39,676 nucleotides of DNA from Bryobacteraceae bacterium (GTDB lineage Bacteria; Acidobacteriota; Terriglobia; Bryobacterales; Bryobacteraceae), in contig JASIAM010000344.1 of assembly GCA_030041985.1 (NCBI GenBank), forward strand, positions 1 through 39,676. The letters run 5' to 3'. This document shows positions 1 through 7,752 of this stretch, piece by piece. Numbering within the stretch: the first letter of the stretch is position 1; every line of letters begins with the position of its first letter. Below the pieces are notes generated by a model. It saw only the letters and a program-made list of their open reading frames with translations, ran no database searches and was not told where the DNA came from. The position numbers and the translations under genes are program-made.

Positions 1-1
1 C

Positions 2-811
2 TATCCTCAGGCTCATCTGCGCCTCGCATTCCTGCTGCGGCGGCTCGGCCGTTCAGCCGAAGCTAAAGATCATTTCCAGATGTTCCGTCAGTTGCGCGCT
101 GCAAGACGCACTGCGGAAGAGAGGTCCGCGCGGCTGCCGATCCCCCAAGCAACGAATCAGAAGGACTCCGGCGCTCCGGCCCTCACTCAATCCGCAGCCG
201 ATCTCCGTTGGCCGCCAGCGCAGCCGCCGCTAAATGGGGAAGTGGTGGTGGTCTCCGGATTGCCACGTTCCGGCACGTCGATGGTGATGCAGATGCTCGC
301 AGCCAGCGGAATGCCCGCGCTGGTGGACGATTTGCGGCAGGCTGACGAGGACAACCCTCTCGGGTACTTCGAATACGATCCCGTGAAGCGGCTGGCACAG
401 GACTCCTCGTGGTTCGCTGACGCAAAGGGCAAAGCGGTGAAGGTCGTGGCCCCTCTGCTTCCGTGGCTGCCACCGAACATCTCCTGCCGGGTGATCTTCA
501 TCGAGCGGGACCTGGATGAGGTACTCGCCTCGCAAGGCCAGATGTTGATCCGCCGCGGCGAGAAGGTCGCTGATACGCCCGCGCGCCGCGACCGGCTCAA
601 GCAGGAATACGACCGCCTCTTAGTCCGCGTGAAAGCTTTCCTCGCTGCGCGGCCCGAAACCCGGCTGTTGTGTCTTCGCCGGGAGGCCGTGCTGGGTGAT
701 CCTCAGACGGCGGCGCGTACGGTCAATCGGTTCCTCGGCGGGAATCTCGATATTGCGCGGATGGCGGCTCAAGTGAGGCCCGAGTTGAACCGGCAAGCCA
801 CGTCAGTGTAG
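2..811 (+). CDS. TPR-sulfotransferase fusion protein, 3' part (5' end outside window)
   Basis: The reading frame is open from base 2 to the stop at 811, so the gene begins before the window; the ATG at base 80 is internal. The residues before it (AHLRLAFLLRRLG followed by SAEAKDHF) look like the last helix pair of a TPR repeat. About 75 residues further on comes a nucleotide-binding segment VVVVSGLPRSGTSMV, the 5'-phosphosulfate loop of PAPS-dependent sulfotransferases, then NPLGYFEYDPVK and VIFIERDLDEVLASQ, which are typical of the bacterial TPR-linked sulfotransferase family. Known members transfer sulfate from PAPS to acceptors; the acceptor here is unknown. It converges on the next gene across a REP-like element. 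The family call is good, the activity is not proven. Confidence 0.8.
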   Translation, partial: YPQAHLRLAFLLRRLGRSAEAKDHFQMFRQLRAARRTAEERSARLPIPQATNQKDSGAPALTQSAADLRWPPAQPPLNGEVVVVSGLPRSGTSMVMQMLAASGMPALVDDLRQADEDNPLGYFEYDPVKRLAQDSSWFADAKGKAVKVVAPLLPWLPPNISCRVIFIERDLDEVLASQGQMLIRRGEKVADTPARRDRLKQEYDRLLVRVKAFLAARPETRLLCLRREAVLGDPQTAARTVNRFLGGNLDIARMAAQVRPELNRQATSV

Positions 812-949
812 GCTGCTCCGGTGCCGACGAAGCCGGCCGCCAATATTTGGGTGACGGCTATACCGGCGGAGAGTTGCCCGGACTGCTGCTGCGAGTTCGG
901 CCTGGAACTGTGCGGCTCTTGATGGAGCCGCCAGCGCGCCAGTGGGCAG

Positions 950-991
950 GAGCGCCGGGCGGAAGCCCGGCGGCAGGCCAAAGGCTTGGCC
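950..991. repeat. REP-like palindromic element, copy 1
   Basis: Two adjacent hairpins lie between convergent genes: an 8-bp stem with GGAA loop at 953-972 (CGCCGGGCGGAAGCCCGGCG) and a 6-bp stem at 976-991 (GGCCAA/TTGGCC). The first 25 bases (950-974) recur exactly, inverted, at 8750-8774, where a second G/C hairpin also sits on the same side. It may also act as a terminator for the flanking convergent genes. Confidence 0.7.
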
Positions 992-995
992 CCAC

Positions 996-2312
996 TTATT
1001 CGGATTTCTTCTTTGTGACGCCCTTCTTGGCGCCCGTTTTGGGAGCGGCGCAAGGCTCACCCATCACACCTTCCAACTTGTCCTTCTCGGTGTCGAGTGT
1101 CAGGTTAAACGGATCCTGTGTGAATGCGGTCGGTTCGCCCTGATCGAACTGGAGCTCGGAGCCGATGGTGGGCTTATTCGTCAGCGGCATATCGAGCTTT
1201 AGCGTTACTTCCGGGTGGGTGCTGTCGGAAATGGCAACGACCAGCTCTTTGGAGCGGCAGGCCGGTTTCGCATCCACTAGCGTGCCTTTCAATTTGGGAA
1301 GCCCCGTACCCTTCATCGAGTTATCAAAATACTGTTGCCCGTTGGCGGGGTCGGTAAGTTGCTTTTTGATACCCATCCAGAGGGCGAGCTGGGGATTCTT
1401 CTCTTTGAACTCCTCTTCTTTTTGTGCGGCGATTTCCGCGGCCGTCTGAATCTTAAAATCGGGAGGCGGCAGAGGACCGGCCTTGGCAAGCTGCCGGAGC
1501 TTCGCCAGATCAGCATCGTCCGGGCCATGATAAGCGTTGTAGATTTTATTCAGGTAAGCTTCGACCTGGGGACGGTCCTTTGTGGGCAGCCCCTGAATCT
1601 CCAGGGCACGCGCAATCTCGTAGATGGCCAGAGGATACTTTGCGGGATCCTTCTCGGAAACCACGGTGGAGCCGAGCTGGTAGGCGTACTGTCCGTTATC
1701 CGGATGCGCCTGCACGATTTTGAGCCAGGCAGCTTCGGCGGCCTTGTAATCCTTGTTATTCGTCGCGTCGCGGGCCGGCTTGGTCTCGACCCACTCGACC
1801 GTCGCTTTGGCCAGATTTTCCAGGCTGGGCTTGGCCTGCTTCCACTGGTCGTCCGTGACCGTGGAAGGCTTCAGCGAGTCCAGATTCGCAAGCAAGCTCT
1901 GCGCCGCAGTCTGCGCCTCCATCATCTGATCGGGAGTAGGGTTGGGGATTTTCTGGACATCCGCGGACATCAGCGTGAGAGCCGTCAGGTCTTTGGGATT
2001 CTTGCTGAGAATCTTCTGTCCTAACTCCAGCACCTTTGCCGGTTGATTCAGTTGGTCGTAATAGCGGAGCTGCTCTTCCTGGTAGTCGGAGTCCGGATAT
2101 TTTTGGACCCATTCATTCAGATACTGCAGTTTCTTGGCGGGATCGGTCTCTGTGTTGACATGGTTGAAGAGATCGTATTCGCCCTGGTCCTTTACCTTTT
2201 TCTGGGGTTGAGCCGGCGCCGCCTGCGCATGGGCGGAGGGTACTGTACCCACACCGACAAAAACTCCAAGTATGGCGAAGACTGCCAACGCCTTCCAATT
2301 TCGAAAAATCAT
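996..2312 (-). CDS. secreted TPR-repeat protein
   Basis: This 438-residue protein starts with a signal peptide (hydrophobic AVFAILGVFVGVG, then AHAQA, a likely signal peptidase I site near residue 30). The rest is mostly helical TPR-type sequence: KKLQYLNEWVQKYPDS, KVLELGQKILSKNPKD, YKAAEAAWLKIVQAHPDN with YAYQLGS. The last 100 residues are different, beta-rich, and end in a Lys-rich tail. An AGGAGG Shine-Dalgarno lies 8 nt before the ATG at 2312, which fixes the start. It is transcribed away from the symporter gene. Likely a periplasmic or surface scaffold protein of a type common in Acidobacteria; the partner is unknown and no enzymatic motif is visible. Confidence 0.75.
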   Translation of the reverse strand: MIFRNWKALAVFAILGVFVGVGTVPSAHAQAAPAQPQKKVKDQGEYDLFNHVNTETDPAKKLQYLNEWVQKYPDSDYQEEQLRYYDQLNQPAKVLELGQKILSKNPKDLTALTLMSADVQKIPNPTPDQMMEAQTAAQSLLANLDSLKPSTVTDDQWKQAKPSLENLAKATVEWVETKPARDATNNKDYKAAEAAWLKIVQAHPDNGQYAYQLGSTVVSEKDPAKYPLAIYEIARALEIQGLPTKDRPQVEAYLNKIYNAYHGPDDADLAKLRQLAKAGPLPPPDFKIQTAAEIAAQKEEEFKEKNPQLALWMGIKKQLTDPANGQQYFDNSMKGTGLPKLKGTLVDAKPACRSKELVVAISDSTHPEVTLKLDMPLTNKPTIGSELQFDQGEPTAFTQDPFNLTLDTEKDKLEGVMGEPCAAPKTGAKKGVTKKKSE

Positions 2313-2537
2313 ATCTCACGCCTCCTCAATTTCCGCGGTATTTCGCAATTGAGCGTCCGAACCCCTGCCGTTGTGTGACCACTGGGACACTTCGGGAGTA
2401 TAGCCAACGGACATCCGATGTGCAAGTGATTCGACACCGTTGGGCGCCTCCGGGTTCCGAAGGAAAAATGATATCAGATGCCGGCCCTTGGCAGGGCGCC
2501 ACTTTGCCTGAGCCGGCCGCGCCATGCCTGAAAGGAT

Positions 2538-4037
2538 ATGCTGGAAATCACCGGAATGCATTTTCTCGATCTGGGAGTAATCCTGGCGTATCTGGGCCTC
2601 ATTACGTGGTTCGGAGCGCATTTTCGCCGCCAACAAAACAATCTTCGCGACTATGTTCTGGGCGGACGGACGGCTCCCTGGTGGGCTATCTGCCTGTCGA
2701 TAGTCTCCGCAGAAACCAGCACGCTGACCATCGTAGGCACACCGGCCCTCTCTTTCACCGGCAACCTGGGCTTTCTTCAGGTGGTATTCGGTTACCTGCT
2801 GGCCCGCATGGTGATCTCGGTGGTTCTACTACCGCACTACTTCCGGGGAGAGATGTTCACAGCTTATGAATTGATGCGCCGCAGGTTTGGAGAGCGTGTC
2901 CGCAGACTCACAGCCTCTATATTCCTTGTGACGCGCGCGCTGGCCGAAGGTGTACGGGTTTTTGCCATCTCGCTGGTGGTTTCGATCGTTCTGGGCACGG
3001 ATGAAATCTGGTCGATCGTGCTGATTTTACTGCTCACCTTGGTCTACACGTTTGAAGGCGGCATGACCGCGGTGATCTGGACGGACGTAGTGCAGATGTG
3101 CCTGTATGTGGCCGGTGCGGCGGTCAGTTTCTTTGTGATTCTCTCCCATATTCCCGGCGGCTGGAGTCATGTTGCGGCAGCCGCAGGCGCAGCGGGCAAA
3201 TTCCAGCTCTTCGACTTCCACTTTCGCCTCGCGATGCAATTTTTTTCGCAGCCCTACACGTTCTGGGCGGGCCTGGCAGGCGGTTGTTTCCTGACGATGG
3301 CGAGCCACGGGACCGACCAGCTCATGGTGCAGCGGCTGCTGAGCGCCCGCGACCTGCGCCAGAGCCGGACTGCTCTACTGGCAAGCTGGGCCGTGATCTT
3401 CATCCAATTCAGCTTGTTCCTGCTGATCGGGATTCTGCTGTTTGTGTATTATCGCGATACGGGTCAGGCCTCGCCTCGCGAGATGGACCGGATTTATCCC
3501 GAGTTCCTGTGGAGCCATCTCGCTCCCGGAGTGGCCGGCATCACCATTGCCGCTATTCTAGCGGCGGCGATGGCCAATTTGAGCGCGGCATTGAACTCGC
3601 TCGCCGCAACGACGGTAGTGGATCTGCAAGGTCTGCGCGATCCCACAGGCACGCCCGGGAACAAGGCTGGACCGGGTCCACTGTGGCGGGCGCGTGTGGC
3701 GACGGTGGCGTGGAGCGCGGTGCTGCTGGCCATCGGTCTGCTGGCCCGGCGATGGGGTTCCGTACTCGAGGCTGGCTTGACCATTGCGTCCATTCCGTCC
3801 GGAGCGCTGCTGGGCGTGTTTTTGCTGGGCGTGTTGACGCAAAAGCCGCGCGAGGGGGCGGCCATTGCCGGGGTCGCCGCTGGATTGGCCGCGATTCTTT
3901 ACGTCCGCTTCCGGACTCCCGTTGCGTTCACATGGTACGTTCTTATCGGCGCCTCGGTCACCTTCTGTGCGGGACTGGTGGCCTCCTTATTTGAACGGGA
4001 CAGAAAACATGGCCTGGCAAAAAACACCGGCGGGTAA
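2538..4037 (+). CDS. sodium:solute symporter family (SSS) transporter
   Basis: A 499-residue membrane protein with about 13 hydrophobic segments. The N-terminal pattern (LITWFGAHFRR, then RDYVLGGRTAPWWAICLSIVSAETSTLTIVGTPALSF) matches the SSS/SLC5 family, in which Ser/Thr residues of this region help bind Na+; FEGGMTAVIWTDVVQ and SHGTDQLMVQRLLSARDLRQS are also family hallmarks. It should import an organic solute together with Na+ across the inner membrane; the substrate cannot be told. The start is uncertain: ATG 2538 has its AAAGGA too close, and the in-frame ATG at 2556 would also suit the family. It overlaps the downstream permease gene by 29 nt, suggesting one transcript and coupled translation. 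Confidence 0.9.
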   Translation: MLEITGMHFLDLGVILAYLGLITWFGAHFRRQQNNLRDYVLGGRTAPWWAICLSIVSAETSTLTIVGTPALSFTGNLGFLQVVFGYLLARMVISVVLLPHYFRGEMFTAYELMRRRFGERVRRLTASIFLVTRALAEGVRVFAISLVVSIVLGTDEIWSIVLILLLTLVYTFEGGMTAVIWTDVVQMCLYVAGAAVSFFVILSHIPGGWSHVAAAAGAAGKFQLFDFHFRLAMQFFSQPYTFWAGLAGGCFLTMASHGTDQLMVQRLLSARDLRQSRTALLASWAVIFIQFSLFLLIGILLFVYYRDTGQASPREMDRIYPEFLWSHLAPGVAGITIAAILAAAMANLSAALNSLAATTVVDLQGLRDPTGTPGNKAGPGPLWRARVATVAWSAVLLAIGLLARRWGSVLEAGLTIASIPSGALLGVFLLGVLTQKPREGAAIAGVAAGLAAILYVRFRTPVAFTWYVLIGASVTFCAGLVASLFERDRKHGLAKNTGG

Positions 4038-5400
4038 AGCGGAACTGCGGCGGGATCTCGGGCCATGGGCCGCTGCTTCGATCGTTGTCGGGACGGTCAT
4101 CGGAAGCGGCATCTTTCTGGTGCCCACCACCATGATCCAGCGCGTAGGATCGGTGCGCATGGTTTTCCTGGTGTGGGTGGTAGGCGGTCTGCTCTCGCTG
4201 GCCGGCGCGCTGAGTTATGCGGAACTGGCGGCTGCCCTGCCCGAGGCCGGCGGGGAATATGTTTATTTGCGCGAAGCCTACGGCCCGGTATGGGGCTTTT
4301 TGTATTCCTGGACCCAAATGTGGGTGGCAAAAAGCGGTTCTATTGCCGCGCTGGCGACCGGTTTTTTCCTGTATTTCGCCGATTTTTTTCGATCATTTGA
4401 TCGAATAGCCTACACGTTGCCACTGCCGCTCGGTCCCCACGGAAATCCCCTCGAAATTCGCTATGGGCAACTGGGCGCGATTGTGCTCATTTTGAGCCTG
4501 GCCTGGCTCAATTATTTCGGAGTAAAGTTTGGCGGCAGCGTGCAAACGGCTGTGACATTGGTAAAGGTGGCACTCATCTCCCTGCTCATTGTGGTGGGAA
4601 TCGGTTTCGGCCATCCGGAAGCTGCGCAGGCGGCTGTTACACATGTAAATCTCTCCGGGTTCGTAGCGGCGCTGGTGGCTGCGCTCTGGGCGTACGACGG
4701 CTGGAACAATGCCAGCATGGTGGGTTCGGAAGTGCGGGACCCACAGCGCAATCTGCCGCGGGCACTGATCGGGGGCACATTGATAGTAATTGCTATTTAT
4801 CTTTTGGCTAATGCAGCGTATTTCCACGTACTAAGTCCGGCCCATGTTGGCGGCGCAACGCGAGTAGCGGCCGCAATGATGACACGCATTTCCGGACCCT
4901 GGGGCGGCCACGCTGTGTCAGCCGCCGCGATGATCAGCATTTTCGCCGCGCTCAATGGCTCGATTTTATCGGGCGCGCGCGTTCCCTACGCGGCCGCGCG
5001 CGACGGTTACTTTTTCCGGATTGCGCGGCGCGTACATCCGCAACATCATACGCCGTCGGCGGCCATTGCATTATTGGGCGTGTGGTCATGCCTGCTAGTG
5101 CTTTCCGGCAAATATGACGACCTGTTTAATCTGGTAATCTTCGCCAGTTGGATTCTCTACGCGATGACAGCAGCGGCAGTAATCGTTTTGCGTTACAAGC
5201 GGCCGAACCTTGCGCGCCCGTATCGCACCATAGGATATCCAGCCGTACCGGTACTTTTTATTCTTGGTGCTATTATCTTGCTCCTATCCACACTAATGGA
5301 CCAGCCACGGGAATCTCTAATAGGAATCGCGTTGATAATAGCGGGGCTGCCGTTCTATTTCTTTTGGAATAGAAGACAAAATAGCAGCCGAGTTCAGTAA
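4009..5400 (+). CDS. APC-superfamily amino acid permease
   Basis: A 463-residue protein with about 12 membrane segments. The start MAWQKTPAGKAELRRDLGPW is followed by SIVVGTVIGSGIFLVP, the broken first helix (GSGIF) that binds the amino acid backbone in APC transporters such as the LAT/SteT group. Later motifs include AALPEAGGEYVYLREAYGP and ALWAYDGWNNASMVGSEVRDPQRNLPRAL, strongly typical of this group. I chose ATG 4009 because an upstream extension would lie inside the symporter gene and carries no family sequence. It begins 29 nt before the symporter stop. Expected role: uptake or exchange of a neutral amino acid; the substrate is not predictable. Confidence 0.92.
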   Translation: MAWQKTPAGKAELRRDLGPWAAASIVVGTVIGSGIFLVPTTMIQRVGSVRMVFLVWVVGGLLSLAGALSYAELAAALPEAGGEYVYLREAYGPVWGFLYSWTQMWVAKSGSIAALATGFFLYFADFFRSFDRIAYTLPLPLGPHGNPLEIRYGQLGAIVLILSLAWLNYFGVKFGGSVQTAVTLVKVALISLLIVVGIGFGHPEAAQAAVTHVNLSGFVAALVAALWAYDGWNNASMVGSEVRDPQRNLPRALIGGTLIVIAIYLLANAAYFHVLSPAHVGGATRVAAAMMTRISGPWGGHAVSAAAMISIFAALNGSILSGARVPYAAARDGYFFRIARRVHPQHHTPSAAIALLGVWSCLLVLSGKYDDLFNLVIFASWILYAMTAAAVIVLRYKRPNLARPYRTIGYPAVPVLFILGAIILLLSTLMDQPRESLIGIALIIAGLPFYFFWNRRQNSSRVQ

Positions 5401-5411
5401 GTGTACTGCCC

Positions 5412-5434
5412 GGTACGTATTGTACGAACGTACC
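5412..5434. promoter_or_regulatory. inverted repeat GGTACGT/ACGTACC
   Basis: A 7-bp perfect inverted repeat with 9-nt spacer, starting 12 nt after the permease stop and about 75 nt upstream of the promoter of the AT-hook gene. It has no T-run, so an operator is as likely as a weak terminator. Confidence 0.35.
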
Positions 5435-5481
5435 TGAACGCGTTCTTACATTTCTAATTGAGTAGGAAATTACTTGTAAAA

Positions 5482-5516
5482 TTGTGCTTCGCAAGCACAA
5501 AGTAAAAGCGTATAAT
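5482..5516 (+). promoter_or_regulatory. promoter with embedded hairpin for the AT-hook gene
   Basis: A perfect -10 box TATAAT is at 5511-5516; 17 nt upstream is TTCGCA (5488-5493), a 4/6 match to the -35 consensus. The -35 lies inside a perfect 8-bp hairpin TTGTGCTT-CGC-AAGCACAA (5482-5500), so it may double as an operator. The area is much more AT-rich than its surroundings. Predicted transcription start is about 5523, giving a leader of some 55 nt. Confidence 0.6.
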
Positions 5517-5576
5517 AAGAAGACAAAACCGGTTCTGGAAGAGTATCGTTTGGGAGGGGGCCGGAGTAGATAGAAT

Positions 5577-5801
5577 ATGGACGTATCAAAAATCCTAGCT
5601 GAATTGAAAGAAGAGCGGTCGCAAATAGAGGAAGCGATCATGAGCCTGGAGCGCCTGGCGCGCGGGCGAGTTCGCCGGCGAGGCAGGCCGCCTGCGTGGA
5701 TGTCGGAAATTACTGCGAAGCGGCGCGGACGCCCGCCTGGCAGTAAGAATAAGACGGCACAAACCATCGCGGCTGCCAGTAGAGGAAGCGCCATGGCCTG
5801 A
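5577..5801 (+). CDS. small AT-hook-like DNA-binding protein
   Basis: A 74-residue, strongly basic protein. Residues 1-28 form a charged amphipathic helix (DVSKILAELKEERSQIEEAIMSLERLA), likely a dimerising coiled coil. It is followed by two AT-hook cores, RRRGRPP near 33-39 and KRRGRPPGSKNK near 48-59; the GRP core inserts in the minor groove of AT-rich DNA in known AT-hook proteins. A GGAG lies 10 nt before the ATG. The gene stands alone with its own promoter and a strong terminator. I recall similar small proteins from Acidobacteria genomes but know of no function. It could be a nucleoid-associated or xenogeneic-silencing-like factor; that is inference. Confidence 0.75.
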   Translation: MDVSKILAELKEERSQIEEAIMSLERLARGRVRRRGRPPAWMSEITAKRRGRPPGSKNKTAQTIAAASRGSAMA

Positions 5802-5820
5802 AGAACGAGTCAGAGGGAAA

Positions 5821-5863
5821 ACAAAAATGCCGGAGGCCTAGCCCAGGCCGCCGGCATTTTTGT
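5821..5863 (+). terminator. Rho-independent terminator
   Basis: A perfect 13-bp stem (ACAAAAATGCCGG with CCGGCATTTTTGT) has an inner GGCC/GGCC pairing, is flanked by A-run and T-run, and lies 19 nt after the AT-hook stop codon. The A-run on the left makes it usable on both strands, so it may also end the minus-strand htrA operon. Confidence 0.88.
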
Positions 5864-5868
5864 TTGAA

Positions 5869-6001
5869 AAGAGCTATTAGCTTTCAGCTATCAGCCGTCA
5901 GCTACAAACTGTCATTCCTGGACCGTCCGATCACTCACCAGTCGCTGAACACGGCAGACGAGTATTGGCTGCAAGCTGATCGCTGAAAGCTGATAGCTCT
6001 T
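5869..6001. repeat. MITE-like inverted repeat, AGCTTTCAGC family
   Basis: Two 27-nt arms (5869-5895 and 5975-6001) pair with only two mismatches and enclose 79 nt without coding potential. The core GCTTTCAGC/GCTGAAAGC also occurs in the 32.4 kb gap. It ends 4 bases before the htrA-like stop codon. No transposase is nearby, so a non-autonomous element or a palindromic repeat remnant is the best description. Confidence 0.65.
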
Positions 6002-6004
6002 CTG

Positions 6005-7153
6005 TCACAGCGCCGTCCTGGCCGCTTCACCCAAACGCACGGCAAGCTGCTGATTGCGCCCGTTGCGGTACACCGTGAGATTCAGGATGTCACCCGCACG
6101 TTTGCGGTTGAATGCGCGAGTGAGTGTCTCGGAACCTTCGACTGGTTGTCCTTCTACGGCCACAATGAAATCGCCACCAATTCCCAGCCGGTAGTTACCG
6201 ACAATGACTACCTGCCGCGGCCCGCGCAGCCCGGCTTCATCCGCGGCCGAACCTTCGTCCACGCTTTGAATCAGTAGTCCACCACGTGAGGGAAGATTCA
6301 ATTCCACGGCGAGATCTCCGGAAATGTACACTGTCTTGATGCCCAAAGCCGGCCGCGCAACACGGCCGGTCTGCGCGTACTCTTCGAGCATCGGCTTGGC
6401 CCGGTTGATCGGCATGGCAAATCCCAAACCGATATTGCCTTGTGAGCCATAGATCGCGGTATTGATACCGATCACACTGCCATGAGAATCGAGCAGAGGG
6501 CCGCCGCTGTTACCGGGATTAATGGCGGCATCGGTTTGGATCATCCCTTCCAGGCGCTCACCCTCCTCGGGTTCAATCGTCCGGTTCAGAGAACTCACAA
6601 TTCCCGTAGTGAGGGTGCCTTGAAACTCAAAAGGATTGCCGATGGCAAGGACTTTTTGTCCCACCACCAGCGAATCGGAATCGCCCAGCTTTAAAAACGG
6701 CAGTTTCCGGCCGGCGTTGATGCGCACCATCGCCAGATCGTTCCGCTGGTCAGTCCAGAGAATGGACGCACGATATTGTTTTTCGTCGGCCAGAGTCACC
6801 GTGAGGCGGGAGCCGCCGCCACTGACCACATGATTATTAGTCAGGATCGTTCCATCCGGATTAATAATGAACCCGGAGCCGGCGCCTCTCTCGGGCACAA
6901 GCTGAAAGAACCAGTTTTCCCGATAGACCACTGAAGTGATGTTTACCGTGGCATCGCGCGAAGCTTTATAGATATCGATATTGTTCTGCTCATCGGAAGA
7001 AAAATTTGTGGCAGCAGCAGCTTCCGTATACAGACGGCCAGCGGAACGAACACCGGGAACGAGACCGCCCGGGATCCAGTGCGACACAGAGGTGACATAG
7101 ACGAAAGCAGCGACAAGGACAGCCGCCCACAGAAATGGCCGCAAAATTCTCAT
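6005..7153 (-). CDS. membrane-anchored HtrA-type serine protease with PDZ domain
   Basis: A 382-residue protein of the S1C family. Residues 6-22 form a signal anchor, so the protease faces the periplasm. The catalytic triad is visible: His108 in TNNHVV, Asp139 in RNDLAM and Ser216 in GNSGGPL. A single PDZ domain covers about residues 270-375 (GGLLIQSVDEGSAADEAGL). Length and single PDZ resemble DegS/HhoB-type proteases rather than DegP with two PDZ domains. Known roles are degradation of misfolded envelope proteins or stress signalling. The start ATG overlaps the coaE stop by 4 nt (ATGA), so it is the last gene of a folD-coaE-htrA operon. Confidence 0.93.
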   Translation of the reverse strand: MRILRPFLWAAVLVAAFVYVTSVSHWIPGGLVPGVRSAGRLYTEAAAATNFSSDEQNNIDIYKASRDATVNITSVVYRENWFFQLVPERGAGSGFIINPDGTILTNNHVVSGGGSRLTVTLADEKQYRASILWTDQRNDLAMVRINAGRKLPFLKLGDSDSLVVGQKVLAIGNPFEFQGTLTTGIVSSLNRTIEPEEGERLEGMIQTDAAINPGNSGGPLLDSHGSVIGINTAIYGSQGNIGLGFAMPINRAKPMLEEYAQTGRVARPALGIKTVYISGDLAVELNLPSRGGLLIQSVDEGSAADEAGLRGPRQVVIVGNYRLGIGGDFIVAVEGQPVEGSETLTRAFNRKRAGDILNLTVYRNGRNQQLAVRLGEAARTAL

Positions 7154-7752
7154 ATCTCTATTCTCCGCAATTCATGATAGACCGCGCAGGTCTGACGCAA
7201 GGTATCCTCCTTGGTGCCCGAAGTATCAATGACGAAGTCCGCAAGCTTTCGTTTCTCTTCGAGCGGCATCTGGCGGTCGAGGCGGGCGCGGACCTCCCGC
7301 TCGGTGATCCTGTCGCGGCGCATGGAACGCTCGATTTGCTGCTTTATCGTGCAAGCGACTATGATCAGGCGATCGAACCGCTTGTAGCTGCCGGTTTCGA
7401 TGAGAATGGCGCCTTCGACCACCGCAATTCCCTTCGGCTGAGCAGCCGCGAATGCAGCCATCAGTTTCTCTTCGCGCGCGATCACTGGCGGATGGACCAG
7501 AGCATTCAGGCGGGCGAGCGCGCCGGGGTCGCCGAAAACACGGGCAGCCAGTTGCCGGCGGTCAATTTTGCCATCCACCAGCAGGTCCACTCCGAATTCC
7601 GCAATCACGCCTGCAAACGCCTCCCCGCCGGGCGCGACCACTGCATGTCCCAATTCGTCTGCCTGGATCAGGAGACATCCACAGCGCGCCAACGCCTCCC
7701 CAACAAAGCTCTTGCCGCAGGCGATCCCTCCCGTAAGTCCGACCTTTATCAT
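7150..7752 (-). CDS. coaE: dephospho-CoA kinase
   Basis: A 200-residue cytosolic P-loop kinase that phosphorylates the 3'-OH of the dephospho-CoA ribose, the last step of CoA synthesis. The Walker A motif GGIACGKS is at residues 8-15; QADELGHAVV and VVEGAILIETG match the CoaE substrate and core motifs, and RRDRITEREVRARLDRQMPLEEK is the lid region. Length is normal for the family. It overlaps folD upstream and the htrA-like gene downstream by 4 nt each, which indicates one transcript with translational coupling. Confidence 0.96.
   Translation of the reverse strand: MIKVGLTGGIACGKSFVGEALARCGCLLIQADELGHAVVAPGGEAFAGVIAEFGVDLLVDGKIDRRQLAARVFGDPGALARLNALVHPPVIAREEKLMAAFAAAQPKGIAVVEGAILIETGSYKRFDRLIIVACTIKQQIERSMRRDRITEREVRARLDRQMPLEEKRKLADFVIDTSGTKEDTLRQTCAVYHELRRIEI

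Noticed and set aside
3865-4008. Upstream extension of the amino acid permease
   Set aside because: Lies inside the last helices of the symporter gene and has no APC sequence.
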